Assembly (NCBI GenBank): GCA_003118195.1
Contig: BEXV01000064.1
Span: forward strand, 192,735-256,734
DNA length: 64,000 nt
Reading direction: 5' to 3'
Origin: Hemicentrotus pulcherrimus
Taxonomy: Eukaryota; Echinodermata; Echinoidea; Camarodonta; Strongylocentrotidae
The translations under genes and the position numbers were made by a program. Below, in pieces: positions 47,758 through 60,400 of this stretch. The notes beneath the pieces were generated by a model. It searched no databases and was not told the origin of the DNA. It was given only the letters and a program-made list of their open reading frames with translations. How positions within the stretch are numbered: the first letter of the stretch is position 1; the number at the start of each line of letters is the position of its first letter.

Positions 47758-50700
47758 AACACCAATCTCTCTTCATGTTGTTCTAAACATGTTCTGCTAT
47801 CTGTGATGTTATTACACTGGAAATGCACTTGCACAGGGATAATTCTCTGACTCTGAGGTACTGTACATGGTAACAAACCTTTTGTTACTTTGATTTTGAA
47901 TCTTCCAATCTTGAAGTAGCGTTGTAGCATTGGTAGGAACAGGGTCCATGGAAGGAAGGAATGAGTATATAGTGTTGGTGTATACAGCTATGTTTTCTAA
48001 AAAAATTAAACTAAGTGTGAGCATAGACATATATATGGAAAGAGATCTAAGCTGTTAAATAAGGTGGATCATATAGAATATGTTGCTATTGGTTCATTTA
48101 CTTCATCGAACTAACAAAGTCAGCACACATCTTGCAATGCCTAGTAACAGATATTGAGGAAAGGATCGACCAATATTTCATCTTTGTGGAAATAATGATG
48201 GACTTTGTACATGGGTACTTCAATGCGTAGTATTTGGACATCACTTCAGTTCTACTTTACTGAGCAAGAGAACATGTGGATCCTAGTGACCACCACCAAG
48301 ACCGCTTTGGAATGTTTCTTTTGTGCCGCTCTCAACAAATGGCTTAAGAAAAAGTGACCACTTACAAAAGGGCTTCTGTTGCACTGGACTTCTTCAAGCG
48401 TGTGTACACTATACTTCTGGATCTTGCATTTTCCGCTACTTGACCTGCATCTGAACAAGTTCTAGTAAATTACTTTACTGAAGGAATAGAGAACTCAGGA
48501 TGCACTTGGAATTCAAGCATCTCAATGCAAATTTGGATATTTACCATGCTTTGTTTTGCTAGCTGGGCAACTCTCATCTATTTCACTGCTTCTGAAGAGG
48601 ATCAAACTTCATACACAATAACCATTATTAAAAAGAGGTAGCATAATCATAACAAGTTTATAAATTGAAATAAAATGTATTCGTTTTATAGTAATATCTG
48701 ATGTTCTTGTCCTAGAGAAAAGCTTTTTACCAATATTTTTAATGATTGAACCTGCAAATAAAACATGAACAGCTTGAAAACAAAAACCATAACTTTCTCA
48801 GAGTTGCTTGCAAACAGTTTAAACTGAGATATTAATGTTCTTACATGTTTAGGTTAATTTCTACAGCATACATCACAGACAAGGATAATCTTCCAGGCAA
48901 TTTCCCTCCTAGCAAGTATTTCCTAGATAAAGTTTAACCTTGCTATTTTGTCATCAAATGCAGAGCAACCTTGTGATTTACATCAGCTCAACTTCTACAA
49001 GTACGATTCAGGATTTCTCTTAGATCAGCAATTTGAACCTCATGACATGATCTTTTGAGAAGTATATTTTGCTTTGATTCAAAGCTAACCTCAAGTATCA
49101 TTTTGCATGTGAACGCCTAAGTTGTAGCACCCATGGATGGATATTCAAGACCTCTAGATATGGATTCATACTGCAAGATCTCAACTATGAACAAATAATC
49201 AGACTCTTAAATGATACTACTGTTGGAATACTCCAACTCAATAAGCTTTCAATCTCATCTATGGAGCCGGTAAGTGGCCTTTATATTTGGATGATTTCAA
49301 GTGTTATCTTCCATCTTGTGAAATTGAATGCATCATCATGAAATCCTAGAAGAAATGAGCAAATGAGAGATATTGGAAACTGTATTCATCAGAATCTACC
49401 ATGTTATACTATGCAGAGAGAGTTCACTTCGTACCACTTGCTAGCACTGGCTACCACCTGTTAAATTCTACCACAAACTGTACGAGAATCTACACTTGTA
49501 ATTGGAATCGTCATCTTCTATACACAAACACATACACACAGATCGGTATGCATACTGGTGGAATATGAAGTTCAACTCTACTTGTAAATACTCCACGGGA
49601 GATTTAGCACAAGCCTATAGCTATATAATTGCTATGCATGAGTAACTACACTAGCACCTATGACTGGCAACGATTTATGATTATGACTTCATATTACCTC
49701 CCAGCTATGACCTGGGGAGGGACAACCGAACCCAATTTAGAACTTAAAATTCCTATCATGGGTTCTATGCATATGCACTTGGCATAATTTGGTTGTCAAT
49801 TTCTCAGGCAATTTAGGGAAGTCGTGAGTCATAGATATCAAAACTGGTTTCTGGGTTTTTGGTGGAAAAGGGAAGAGCTCGAGAAATGAATTTATGAGTG
49901 GTAATCGCTGAATCATACTCAGAATCCCAGGATCAAAACATTCTTGAAGGGAGATTAATCCCTGGGATCTAAGGATTATCAACCACGGAACTTTCAGATT
50001 ATGTGATGGGACGTACCTCTCTGCCATTATTATACTGGTGATATCCAGGTTGAAACATGTCTTTATTTGGACCAGTTTAATAGAGCATTATTGGGGTCAT
50101 TCTTCAGGAGGACAACTTGAAATAGCAGTGTTTGATAGCTATAGGTATGCCTGGAATCTACACCTATGGAATATACCAAGATATTTAGGATCTTGATTTT
50201 CTAAGAGATATCACTTGTGGTCATCATCGAGGAAACAAACTTCATGGATAAACAACTATGGATATCAATAAGGATTAACAGCAATTTGATTTTTTTTTGT
50301 AGCAAACACATATTCTGGCTGCACGGTTAACTAGCTAAGGTGTTCATTTTACAACAACGTTATGTGCGACAAAGGTAGAATGTTGCATTTAGATTTATAT
50401 AATATAAAATAAATTACTCATTTGATTGAGGTTGGAGTACACATGCAGGAAATTTGTGATTATTTTTGGCATATATCTATGTGATAGAATAATTCCAAAT
50501 GTTGGAGGAATCTGGACCAAAATGACTCTGTAGCAGATGTGCATGGAACAATAGAAGATAAAGGGAAAGGATACTGACAATATGCCTGCAGTTGACTTTA
50601 CCAAATAATGTAGTAGAAAGACACCAAAGATAGAAGATAAAGATATCTACATGTTTGTCACAGTATGTTTCACATGTAGCAGGAAGGTGTAATATTCATG

Positions 50701-52254
50701 GTGCTTCTTTGAGGTATAATCATTTGAGGAAATGTAACAAAATGTATCACACTGGTAGCTAAAATTATCCAATTTCATTTTGAAAAGAAATATGACCTTG
50801 TATCAATAATTTGGCAGAATAATCTAACAATGAGTGGAATTCCACAGATACAGGATGTTTGTCTCAATCTGACAAACAAATCCATAAATCATTCATATTT
50901 TATTATTTCTTTGGATATACATGTAACTTAATGAATATAATGGCCAATTCTAGAAATTCTATTAAATGCATGTTTGATCTTTACTTTACACAGGATTACA
51001 TCAGCATCAAACGATTAATCATTAAGAATGAGAATTTAATTCATCACTCTCAAACGATGACTTGCTTGAAGCGGACAATTACATAAGATTGTTTTCCTTG
51101 TCCCACCTGTTCCCAAACATTCCCTGTTAATTCACGTCTCTCGTTCATTCCCTGCTCATGACGCATCACCTAATCCTGCAAATCTTAGTGTAAAGAAAAT
51201 GTTCTTTGGAGGCTCTGAAATTTAATGAGTCAAAATAATCAGTCATGTCTCGTTGATAAATGAACTTGTCATGTTCCTAATTATCTCCCCTGCTACATTG
51301 CAGGGTAAAACTAATGTTCTAATTAATTTCAGAATGTCTTTGAGAAAGCGATTGTAACCTACTGGTGGTGATATGTGAACAAAGCTCATTTGGAAGTCTT
51401 GGTCATATGCTCAAAACAGAAACGTATGAATAAGACATTTTAATACAAGTTTGGAAGTATGAGTAATGTAAGTTAGACTTAAGACTGCACAGTTGTTTCC
51501 AGGGCAATTCTTAATGGTGAGGAACAAAATGAGGTATAATCAAATTCGTTACAACAACAAAGAGCTTTGAAAGTCATTGAGAGCATACCGGTAGTATTGA
51601 TATCAGAAGTAACTTTATAAATATATTGTGAAGTTGCGAGGAAAAAAAGGTGTTATTATAGCTAAAATGTAGAATACAGAGAATGATCTTCAAGGTTGCA
51701 GATAACATCTGATGTCTCAATTATCATTTTGGTTTCTTGTTTTAGAACACCTTTGGAATGCCACTTAGCGAACAGAACAGGATTCATATTCGTGCTTTGA
51801 TACTTGGAACTGGAAACTTTAATATCATAGCTTTGACAGAGAATTTGAATTATTGGATCAAATGACAAATCAGATAGCATTCTGACTCAGAAAACTTCCA
51901 AATAGAAATATTTCTGTGGTTGAATGCCAAACAAATCCTTCAAAGATGCAGGTGTGAAATGCTGTTGCAGAGAGACTTTAATCTTAAAATACTTACTTGC
52001 GCGTTAATCCTGGCTGACGATGATGGATTTGCATTTTCGGAATAGCAAACCAAGGGATTATAAAAGTTGACTACATGTACCTTGAGTGTGTTTCAATTAC
52101 TATCAAAACATTGACCTGATTACATAACTGTGAATTTGAGAATGAGCAATGAACCTGAATAGACACCATGGTGTACTTTGATTGAAGCACAGGAGTTGAT
52201 CTATGAGAGTAGATACACAGAGCAGGATATATACTAACTGGTGAATCAGCCAAA

Positions 52255-52292
52255 ATGGCCTTTCTGAAGCTACGGGAAAGGTTCGAGAAAAG
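52255..52292 (+). CDS. putative alternative first coding exon, MAFLKLRERFEK
   Basis: The ATG has a good context (purine at -3, G at +4). It opens 12 codons, MAFLKLRERFEK, plus two bases AG, directly followed by a consensus donor GTAAGTTT. The peptide is amphipathic and basic. The exon leaves in phase 2, exactly like the candidate first exon at 63009-63106, and both end in AAA AG. This is what alternative first exons joined to one shared second exon would look like. No further exon is recognised in the window, so the gene would continue beyond 64000. The short frame could occur by chance; the call rests on context, donor and phase. Confidence 0.35.
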
Positions 52293-53220
52293 GTAAGTTT
52301 ACACAAAATCATTTATAACTTGTTTATGATCAATAACATAATTTATTTCCTTGGTAATCTTACTTCCAGTCTTGGACAGTGGGCACATTACAATATTATT
52401 CCTGGCTTTAAAAATAAAGTTATATGGATTTTACCCCCTCTCTTTCTCTCATCCTCCTATTTATTCACTGTGTTTCAACATATTTGGATGGGCCAACCTC
52501 TGCGGCCGCGGTTACTATTCAATTTTTGTATATTGTTATAATAGTAAAAAAATATTCATTTCACAAACATGTTATAAACATTGCCTTGAAAAAGTATATA
52601 CCAAAGAATGCAATGCCTCACATTAAACTTTCTCTTCTAACAAAGAAGTTTTATTTAATTAAGAATTATTTGTGCAGAAATTACAAAATATGGAGTATAA
52701 TACCTACAATAGATCTGTATGAGTGGTTTTCTTGTTGCCTTGTTTAGGTATGCAGTCATTTGTAAAACCACAATATAACTCAATCTCCTTTTTTTCAAAA
52801 GGAAACAATTTGTACTTGATCCCATATATTCAGCTTATACACACAACAGAAGTGATATAAATATTTCTTCTTTTGTATTATGTGGTCAAGATACCATGTA
52901 GTACAACAAAAACTTTATTAGATCTGCTGCATTGAAGATTTTGTATCATACAGAGTAAAAAGTTTGATGTACAGGTGTATAAAGGGAAATACATGCTGAC
53001 TTGCTGTGCAAACTGAATATTTTGTCTAGTAAATCAAATTGTAGCCGCTTTTGTCCAACTCAAACTTTACTGGTGTGTAGATTTCGTTAAAAATGTGTTC
53101 CTAACTGCATAACTCTTCAATGAATGCAATGAACTTCATTAAATTAAGACAAAGCGTTTCATTTCTTAATCCTCATACATGATGAGTCAGATGAATGTCA
53201 TATTGTACAATACATACTAG

Positions 53221-53307
53221 GGGGGGGGGGGGGGGGGGGNNNNNNNNNNNNNNNNNNNNNNNNNNNNNNNNNNNNNNNNNNNNNNNNNNNNNNNNNNTTT
53301 TTTTTTT
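53221..53307. other. assembly gap flanked by poly-G and poly-T
   Basis: Nineteen G precede a run of 58 undetermined bases (53240-53297), and ten T follow it. Homopolymers at both edges suggest failing sequence reads at contig ends, so bases next to the gap are unreliable. Confidence 0.95.
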
Positions 53308-54627
53308 CTTTTCCATTTCTTTTTCATACGTATAAGACATGAATTGTACATGTGCAATTACCTATTTGGTTCAAATGTACTCTGATAGTTGATTAGGAAA
53401 ATTATATATTGATTTTTTTTATTTCTTCTATTCTGATCAATTTCAATTCTTTTTCTAAGCTCTGAAATAAATAAATCCAGTTTCCCTATAAAGACCATAC
53501 CCCTTGTTGTTGCATAATAGTATCCTTTTATAAATTGACCAAAGTGCAATGGAAATCATGTGATCTGTTGAGTTTTCCTTACCTACGTTGATAATCTGCT
53601 GTAATTTTTATTTCTGTATCTAACACCTTTTCTATTAACCAGCATAATATGATTAAAAGGAATCATTATATTCACATAAAACAAAAGCATGTTTTTACAC
53701 TTATCATCAGGCGCAAGATTCCACTCCAAAAGATTCTTTCTCACTGGTAGAATGTTATGACATTTTTTAAAGTGAAATTCTATCAGCTAATTATCATTAA
53801 TGTTAATTAGATTTCTTTCAAACCAATTTGCCTAGTTGATTTTTTTATCTAAAAGCTTTTTCCAGAAATAGACAAATCTAGCAACCCAAACATTTTGGTA
53901 TAGCATGTCATAGTATTGTTTACACGTTAACTCATAGTTTTTTTTTTTAAATTCTATTTCTATTTAGAATTCTTTGAATTTGTAAATTTGTTCTTTTCAA
54001 CAGAGACGTATTTCATTTGGTAAACAACTGCTTTGGAATCGCTTTTTAAAGTTTTTCAAGGTCAAACAATACATTGCTTTTCCCCTGCTTTAGTTTATAC
54101 CAAATTTGAGCACTACTTCTAAAGGCACCGTTTCTAAAAATGTTGTTTACATACACAATGCCATTTTGAAACCAGTTCTTAAAAACCAATTTCTTTCAAA
54201 AAATAATATTTTGATTAAACCATAATATTTATGATGAGGCAATTTTAACTACCGGTATTCCCCTTTACTTTCTACCATGCTAGTAAGATTTCACAATAAA
54301 ACATTGGCAATTTTGATACACAATAATGTTTATTTCTTTCATCAAAAATCACAGTTTAATACTAAAGAGAGCCAATCTATCTGGTCAAACCAGAAATTAG
54401 CCATTCTTTTCCACAGTGTGTCTGACTCATCAGTAATTCGCCCTAACCAACCAGTCTGAAACTCATTATCTAACTCTACTTATACCAGCACCTTTGTATT
54501 CTATTCTATATTGCTTTTCAAGCTGCTCTTAAAGTTGAACTTTATGGAAAGCCGTCAACATCTTTATTTAAAAAGGCATAACATGTTGATTCAGACCATT
54601 CATATTTTCTATTATCAAGAAGATTTC

Positions 54628-54772
54628 TTGTTCTTGATGTGGAATTAATGAAGTCTTTAAAAAAAATATGTGTCTGCTTTTGAATATATTTCATATTAAG
54701 GCTACAAAAGGCTCTCCATAAGTCCAACTTAGAGTTAAGTTCTACTTAGGATCTTTGTGGAACACACCCCTG
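54628..54772 (+). repeat. dispersed repeat, copy 1 (ends GATCTTTGTGGAACACACCCC)
   Basis: Shares TTGTTCTTGATGT, CTGCTTTTGAATATATTT, GGCTCTCCATAA and GTCCAACTTAGAGTTAAGTT with 57331-57483 in the same orientation. The end ACTTAGGATCTTTGTGGAAC looks like one terminus of a MITE whose other end I could not place. Confidence 0.7.
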
Positions 54773-55740
54773 GTTATACAGAAAAAAAAGTCAGACATAG
54801 AATCTTGACCAAGTGTTCTCTGATTCACTGCCCTTCAGAAAGGAACCTTGGGTCATTGAAAGCACTTTCTCAACATCTCAGGTCAAAATAAAGAATCATC
54901 CCAAACCTATACAACACCGATTAAACAATCCATCTCTTAAATGAGAGGAGACCGGTGAACAAAGAAGACTTGTGACATCACTATACTGTCAACACTTTGA
55001 GAAATGGATTATGGGTGATTCATTGATAGGTGTAATCGGGGACCAATCTCATCCAATTATCAGGAGAGCTTCAACAATCGTGAATGAGTTCTGAGATCAA
55101 TTTAGCCCAATTTGATGTTCAACGAAGAAGACAAAATCTACCATAGACAACAATGAGTGTATATGAAGGGGGGTAGTCATCAAGTTGATTTAGTCGTCAG
55201 TATTGCATTTTCCCATTCCTTTGTTCAAAGCGTACTGGCAGTCAATAACCTTCCCATCCTATGCCCTACATGTAGCTGAAACAACATTTTATCGAAAATT
55301 GGCTCTCTCAACCCATGTGGTTCATGATGGGTAAGATTTCCTTAAAGTGACTAAATAACATTGCATCAGATTTTGAAACAAAATCCTGGATTTAGCTCAT
55401 GCTGCAATCATAATTATAAACCATTAGATCGTCTGTCTGATTATCAAGATATTTATGATTGGAAATCAAAATTTCACGTTTTTTATAACACTGTACTTCT
55501 ATTGGGGAAATTGAGTATGGTAAAATTGGTCACTCAAAGATTTTTGAGGCACTTCATGATCATTATAAAGCACAATTTTGTTAGGGTTTCAATATTACAC
55601 CATATCAAGACACTAATAACACGTAGGGCCGTGCATCGCAGATTTAACATGGTTAAACGATGCCTTTTAATGATTTGGCACTTATAGCTGAAACCTGGCA
55701 TGCATGATAACTCTACTTTTGTCAATATTTAGTATTCAAG

Positions 55741-55927
55741 ATATAGTATAGTGGTTCAATCACTTGACTCTCAATTCAAGTGTTGTGGGTTTAAATCCCA
55801 GTCTGGCACTACATGTATTGTCCTTTGGCAAGATATTAATTATTAATTCATATTTGCTAATCTCTACTGAGGATTAAATGGGTAAATCATGCATCACTAT
55901 GGACATCAGCACTTTTTCAAAAGCCAC

Positions 55928-55985
<58 letters not shown>

Positions 55986-55993
55986 ATTATTAT
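55741..55993 (+). mobile_element. tRNA-derived SINE, family A, with (ATT)n tail
   Basis: The tRNA-like head has A-box-like ATAGTGGTTCAATCACTTG and B box GGGTTTAAATCCC. The body has TGTCCTTTGGCAAGATATTA, as in 34296-34558. It ends in about 20 ATT units (55928-55993), the usual simple-repeat tail of a SINE. Confidence 0.8.
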
Positions 55994-56584
55994 TATAATG
56001 GCATTCAGCCGATGTGTATGAGGGAAGCAGGACACAATCAGAGCAATATTGTGTATGTATGGGAGGGGATGATTAGGAGAAATTTCATGAAGGAACCTCT
56101 TGACATGTGTCTTAGATACATGTATATCAGAGTTAGAAAAAGTGATTACTTCATAACTCCAAATGTATCATGAGTCATAGCAGACAATATGTCTGTCTCG
56201 ATCGACTGTGAATCTCAGTCATTAGGGAAATGATGATCTACGTAATAGCAATGACTTAATAAACTAGAGATAACGCCCGCCGTCATGACATCCGTTTATC
56301 AACCGGGCTGATGACATTTCGCATCATCTCAAGTCATCTCAACGTCATCAAATCTATCATTCCTAAAAACAGTACTGACGTAGTTGCTTTCATTAAAAAG
56401 AATAATGTTAAAGTTGTTTTAAAGACATACTCTCCTCTTTTTCTTTTTGCATTGCGTCAGAGTTTGCATAAATTAGACTTCATAAAATTACCAAGGAATA
56501 AAGTACATATGTTGAGTGTACACAATCTTTGATCAGCTGTAATGAAATTCAGTGTCCCATCGAAAATTGGTTGCAAGAGACTCT

Positions 56585-57077
56585 GGTTGCGTTTATCTAG
56601 GAAATTTTTGGCTAGAATCAGGTTTCTCAAACGTCTTTCAGGCAAATTTAGTTGTAGATAAACGCAAAGCCCTTTTCAAACGTCTTTAGATATGCCCATA
56701 TCTAAAGACGCAAAAATGTGCGTTTTGAATGTGACATACAGCCAGAATCACGTTTCTGAGAGCTAGATAAACGCAAAGCTCTTTTGTACCTCACATACAA
56801 ATCGGACCTCCCACGGTTTATTTCCGGTTCGGAGGCTAGTGCGCGCCATGCGCTGTGTACAAGCATGTGTGTGTATTTGACCTCAAACAAACTGTCTGCT
56901 TCCCGGGTCATACGGCGCTGAGCAGCTGCGAAGAGACAAGGCCTTTATCGTGAATCGTGAAGTGTAGATAAACGCGAAATCCCGTGAATCACGATCATAT
57001 AGTGGGGTTTGATAGTGGGGTTCGATAGTGGGGTACGATATGTACATATCTAGCGGCAAGCCTAGATAAACGCGCCC
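56585..57077. mobile_element. MITE with GCGTTTATCTAGG terminal inverted repeats
   Basis: The left tip, GGTTGCGTTTATCTAGG, and the complement of the right tip, GGGCGCGTTTATCTAGG, match over 15 of 17 bases. The motif TAGATAAACGC recurs inside at about 56655, 56765 and 56965. A perfect 14-base inverted repeat with a two-base loop lies at 56681-56710. A block AGAATCAGGTTTCT recurs as AGAATCACGTTTCT. A short triple repeat of GATAGTGGGGTT lies near 57000-57040. The GC-rich middle with a CpG cluster is unlike the flanks. No transposase; target duplication unclear. Confidence 0.7.
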
Positions 57078-57330
57078 TTACATGTACAAAGCTTTCAAAT
57101 TTGTAATTATGATGATGGCTTTTCCTAACAGGCAGTTCTCTTGAAGTTGGTAGAGGGTACTTGCATTATAAAGGCCTGTTGCTCCTAAAAGTGAAGTCCA
57201 CTGAGCAGACATAATATAGTTGTAGATAAAGTACCATCTCAAAATGATAGAATCAGTTTCTAGAAAGTCACTAATCATCCATTCCAGTTCTATAAGATAT
57301 GGAAGGGCCTTTGAATGAACCGAGATTTCA

Positions 57331-57483
57331 TGTTCTTGATGTCGAATTTATTTGAAGTCTAAAATACTTGAATTTTGCTTTTGAATATATTTTATTTTAA
57401 GGCTACACATGGCTCTCCATAATGTTTAAGTCCAACTTAGAGTTAAGTTTGACTTAGGATCTTTGTGAAACACCCCCCCCCCA
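57331..57483 (+). repeat. dispersed repeat, copy 2 (ends GATCTTTGTGAAACACCCCC)
   Basis: Partner of 54628-54772 in the same orientation, ending in a run of C. Both copies stop at the same terminus, which supports a true element end there. Confidence 0.7.
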
Positions 57484-60400
57484 GGCTCATTATTGTATAA
57501 TCAATGAATGGTCATGATGTTCACACTAAGTAAAAGTTGACCTATCAACAATAACTTTTCTTTTAGACGTTCCTGTATGTGATATTCTCATAACATGTAC
57601 GGTACACTCCTTTATCACCATGAGACTATTTTTCATTCTTATTTAGATTTTGCATAGATTTTCTCTAGTGTGAATGGCCTGTATATGATTGCCTGTCATA
57701 TCATTCATCCCATCTTTCCTAAGAATCTCACGCCATGAGGAAGAGTAGGTCATTACGATGTGGCTTTGACCAATTACTGAAGTAAATGCCTCAGACCGTG
57801 ATCTTTCATACCGATGAACTTCAAGAGATGGGTGTGCTATAAAACCACTGATTTCCTTCATCAATTAAGGGATTTACAAGGTCCATGCTCAAAACATGCC
57901 CTCACATGCATCTATAGAGTAGCTGTTCATCCCTGTAAGCTGCACAGTTGCGTCATCTTCTTTCTTTTATGAATTACTGCTTTATCTTGTTATATTAAGA
58001 AGCTATTAAGAAGCTATTAAGAAGTATCACATAATGGGTTATGGAGATTTAATGCAGCAACAACAAAAAAGAAGAAGAAGAAAAAAGAAAAGAAAAAAAG
58101 GATTATAGAGTGATCTGGCTGTGGAATGTATTATCCGTTAACAAAAGATGGGAAACTATCCCTCATGGTAAGCTTTTACTTAAAGAAAGAATCAAATAAA
58201 AGAGAAATCAAATGATTGATTCAACTAATGAGAGTTTGATGAATATACATACAAAGAGTGAATTTATGAAAATTAGTATACTGTACACGGAAGGTCTAAA
58301 TTACTTAGGGAACTCATACTGGAAAATTGACCAGCTCACTATTTCACTCTTTAAAAATTACACATAATTGTGGACACTAAATCTATTCATGATTAAATTT
58401 TTAGAAGAGGACATTCAAGAAGCATACATTACCCAATATATTTATCAAACAGTGGCTCAATGATATCTTACGTTTCCAGAGAATGTTCTTAAGTTGTTAT
58501 AGTTAATTCACCAGCTTGCACTCTCAGCAACCTATTTCTTTCTTACATTATTTGATAACTTTCACTTTTTGCAAAATTTCACATCAAGATTGAGTATCTC
58601 TTTAAGAGATACTTCTACAGCATGACTTTCAAGTACTACCCCAAAAATAATATGTAATGACTTTGCATATTTTCTGTTGTGAGAGTCTGCAAACAAGTGC
58701 ATAGCTAAATGAATATTATCTATGTGTAGCACAAAATTAAGGAGATCAGTTGATTTCAAATCCATTTAATTGGACATAATCTTGATTTTGGATTTGAAAT
58801 GATCTCTTGACCCCCCCCCCCCTCTCTGTGTCTCTCCAGCAATCTAAGACCCTAGATTTGCTGGACCATGTCCAAGAAGTTTCTAGCTGAGCCCGAGAGG
58901 AAGAGAAACACTGGGGAGTTGAGCATTCTAGCCCCATTCAGGATATTACTGCCACGTGTTTGTTGGGAAGAGATTGCTGTGTGCTTCTACACACGTCATA
59001 GTAACAAAATGCCCCCTCCCCTCCCCTTCTCAACAGAATAACTCCATTTATCATGTGTAGGAATAAGTATAAGGTGTAGGAATAAGTATAAGGAGTATGA
59101 CAGGAATTGTACCGGTATTCAATTACAGAAGATGAAGATAAGAGAATCGATCCCCCTCACCAAACCAATCACAACATGCAATTCAAACTTTCCTTCAGTC
59201 AAACAAGATTTCATAAGCCCCTTTCCAAGATAATTGTGTGGATGTTCTCAGTGTTCTATTTGAAAAATTATCAAAAAGAATAATCTGGTTGTCTTTCTTT
59301 CAGTTCCAACTGCTACATCCTTCGTGTTGCAATCAGTTTCCAACCCCTAACATCCAATACCCCTGTCACCATCTAAGCCCCTCTTCATATATTGGCATTT
59401 CCATCCTCTTACCAAAATATAATCCTTTCTATGTTTCTTAATGACTTGTACACATGTAACTGAAACCTCCCAACCTTTTTATGACCTTTCTACCCTGTTT
59501 CCTTTTGTAATATCACTCACCAATGCTAGACTTTGAGTTTAAGTTTATTTTTTCATCTATCCCTTCCCAATTATAAACCTTCCCTTACAGTCGTCCCATT
59601 ATTACTTTGTGTCAAACCCTTATTTTCATAAATTTTAGTTGTGTATTCCTTGTCTGATAACCACTGCCCACTGGGTTTGATATATATTCAACTCTCATCT
59701 ATTTCACGGTAGACTAGTCATTTCCCTCCTCAACAAATATTCATTTCTCCTTCTTCCTCCGTCCTTCCATATACGTCTCTTCTCCCCCATTCCTTGTATC
59801 CCTCTATCAAATCATGACCCATTATATCACCCCCATGGTACCGTGACACGCCCCCTCCCTACCCCACCACACAATCATCATGATCATGACTACAGCAATG
59901 CGCAGGATCGACTGCCCAATCATTCACGTGCCGTCACCTCTTCAATAAGATATCATTTCTCTGGTATAGGGGGCACCTGTAGATCATGAGCTACAAATCT
60001 GCAGCAGCTTCACTAAGTCAATGCCCTATTGAGATCAGCTACGTCTGAAGGAGTATCCAGTACAAACTGATCTTGATTGTGTCAATATTGTCTGAGATAT
60101 TTTCATCCTTTATCGGATAAATCTCTTGTTTTGTTGAGTAAAAAGGTGATACTTAAGGCAACATTCTCTGCTTGCAACACCCTATGTTACCATCCCTCAC
60201 ATTTTTAGATTTTTTTTCTTCACCAAATGCCTGATATCTGCAGGAACTCATGAAATGTTGCAGACTCAGATTAATAAGAGCTTACTTGGCAGGAACAAAC
60301 CTCAGCCTCATTGACAGTTAAACGTACAATGCACTTTCCTCAACTTGGCAACTTGTGACTTCACTATACAGTAGCTGACATTCTTGACTCTTAACAAGCT

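Larger units (their letters stand above)
44657..52254. other. region upstream of sarcoglycan exon; first exon not found
   Basis: The sarcoglycan start exon should lie on the minus strand here or further up, with a donor in phase 1. Candidates with good donors (near 52000, 49695, 48365 and 50010) have the wrong phase or no suitable Met. A GA microsatellite lies at 44780-44805 and a possible SINE head at 47661-47757. Between about 48000 and 52250 I recognise no repeats. A plus-strand donor GTAAGT follows ATGGAGCCG at 49260, in a phase unlike the other candidate exons. This block could hold promoters or UTR exons. Confidence 0.4.

Noticed and set aside
48366..48458. Minus-strand frame MFRCRSSSGKCK ending at a GTAAGT donor
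   Set aside because: The phase is 0 and does not fit the sarcoglycan, and there is no hydrophobic signal sequence.
51999..52036. Minus-strand MQIHHRQPGLTR followed by a strong GTAAGT donor, as sarcoglycan first exon
   Set aside because: It leaves in phase 2, while the exon at 44543-44656 needs one base from its predecessor. No signal-peptide-like sequence.
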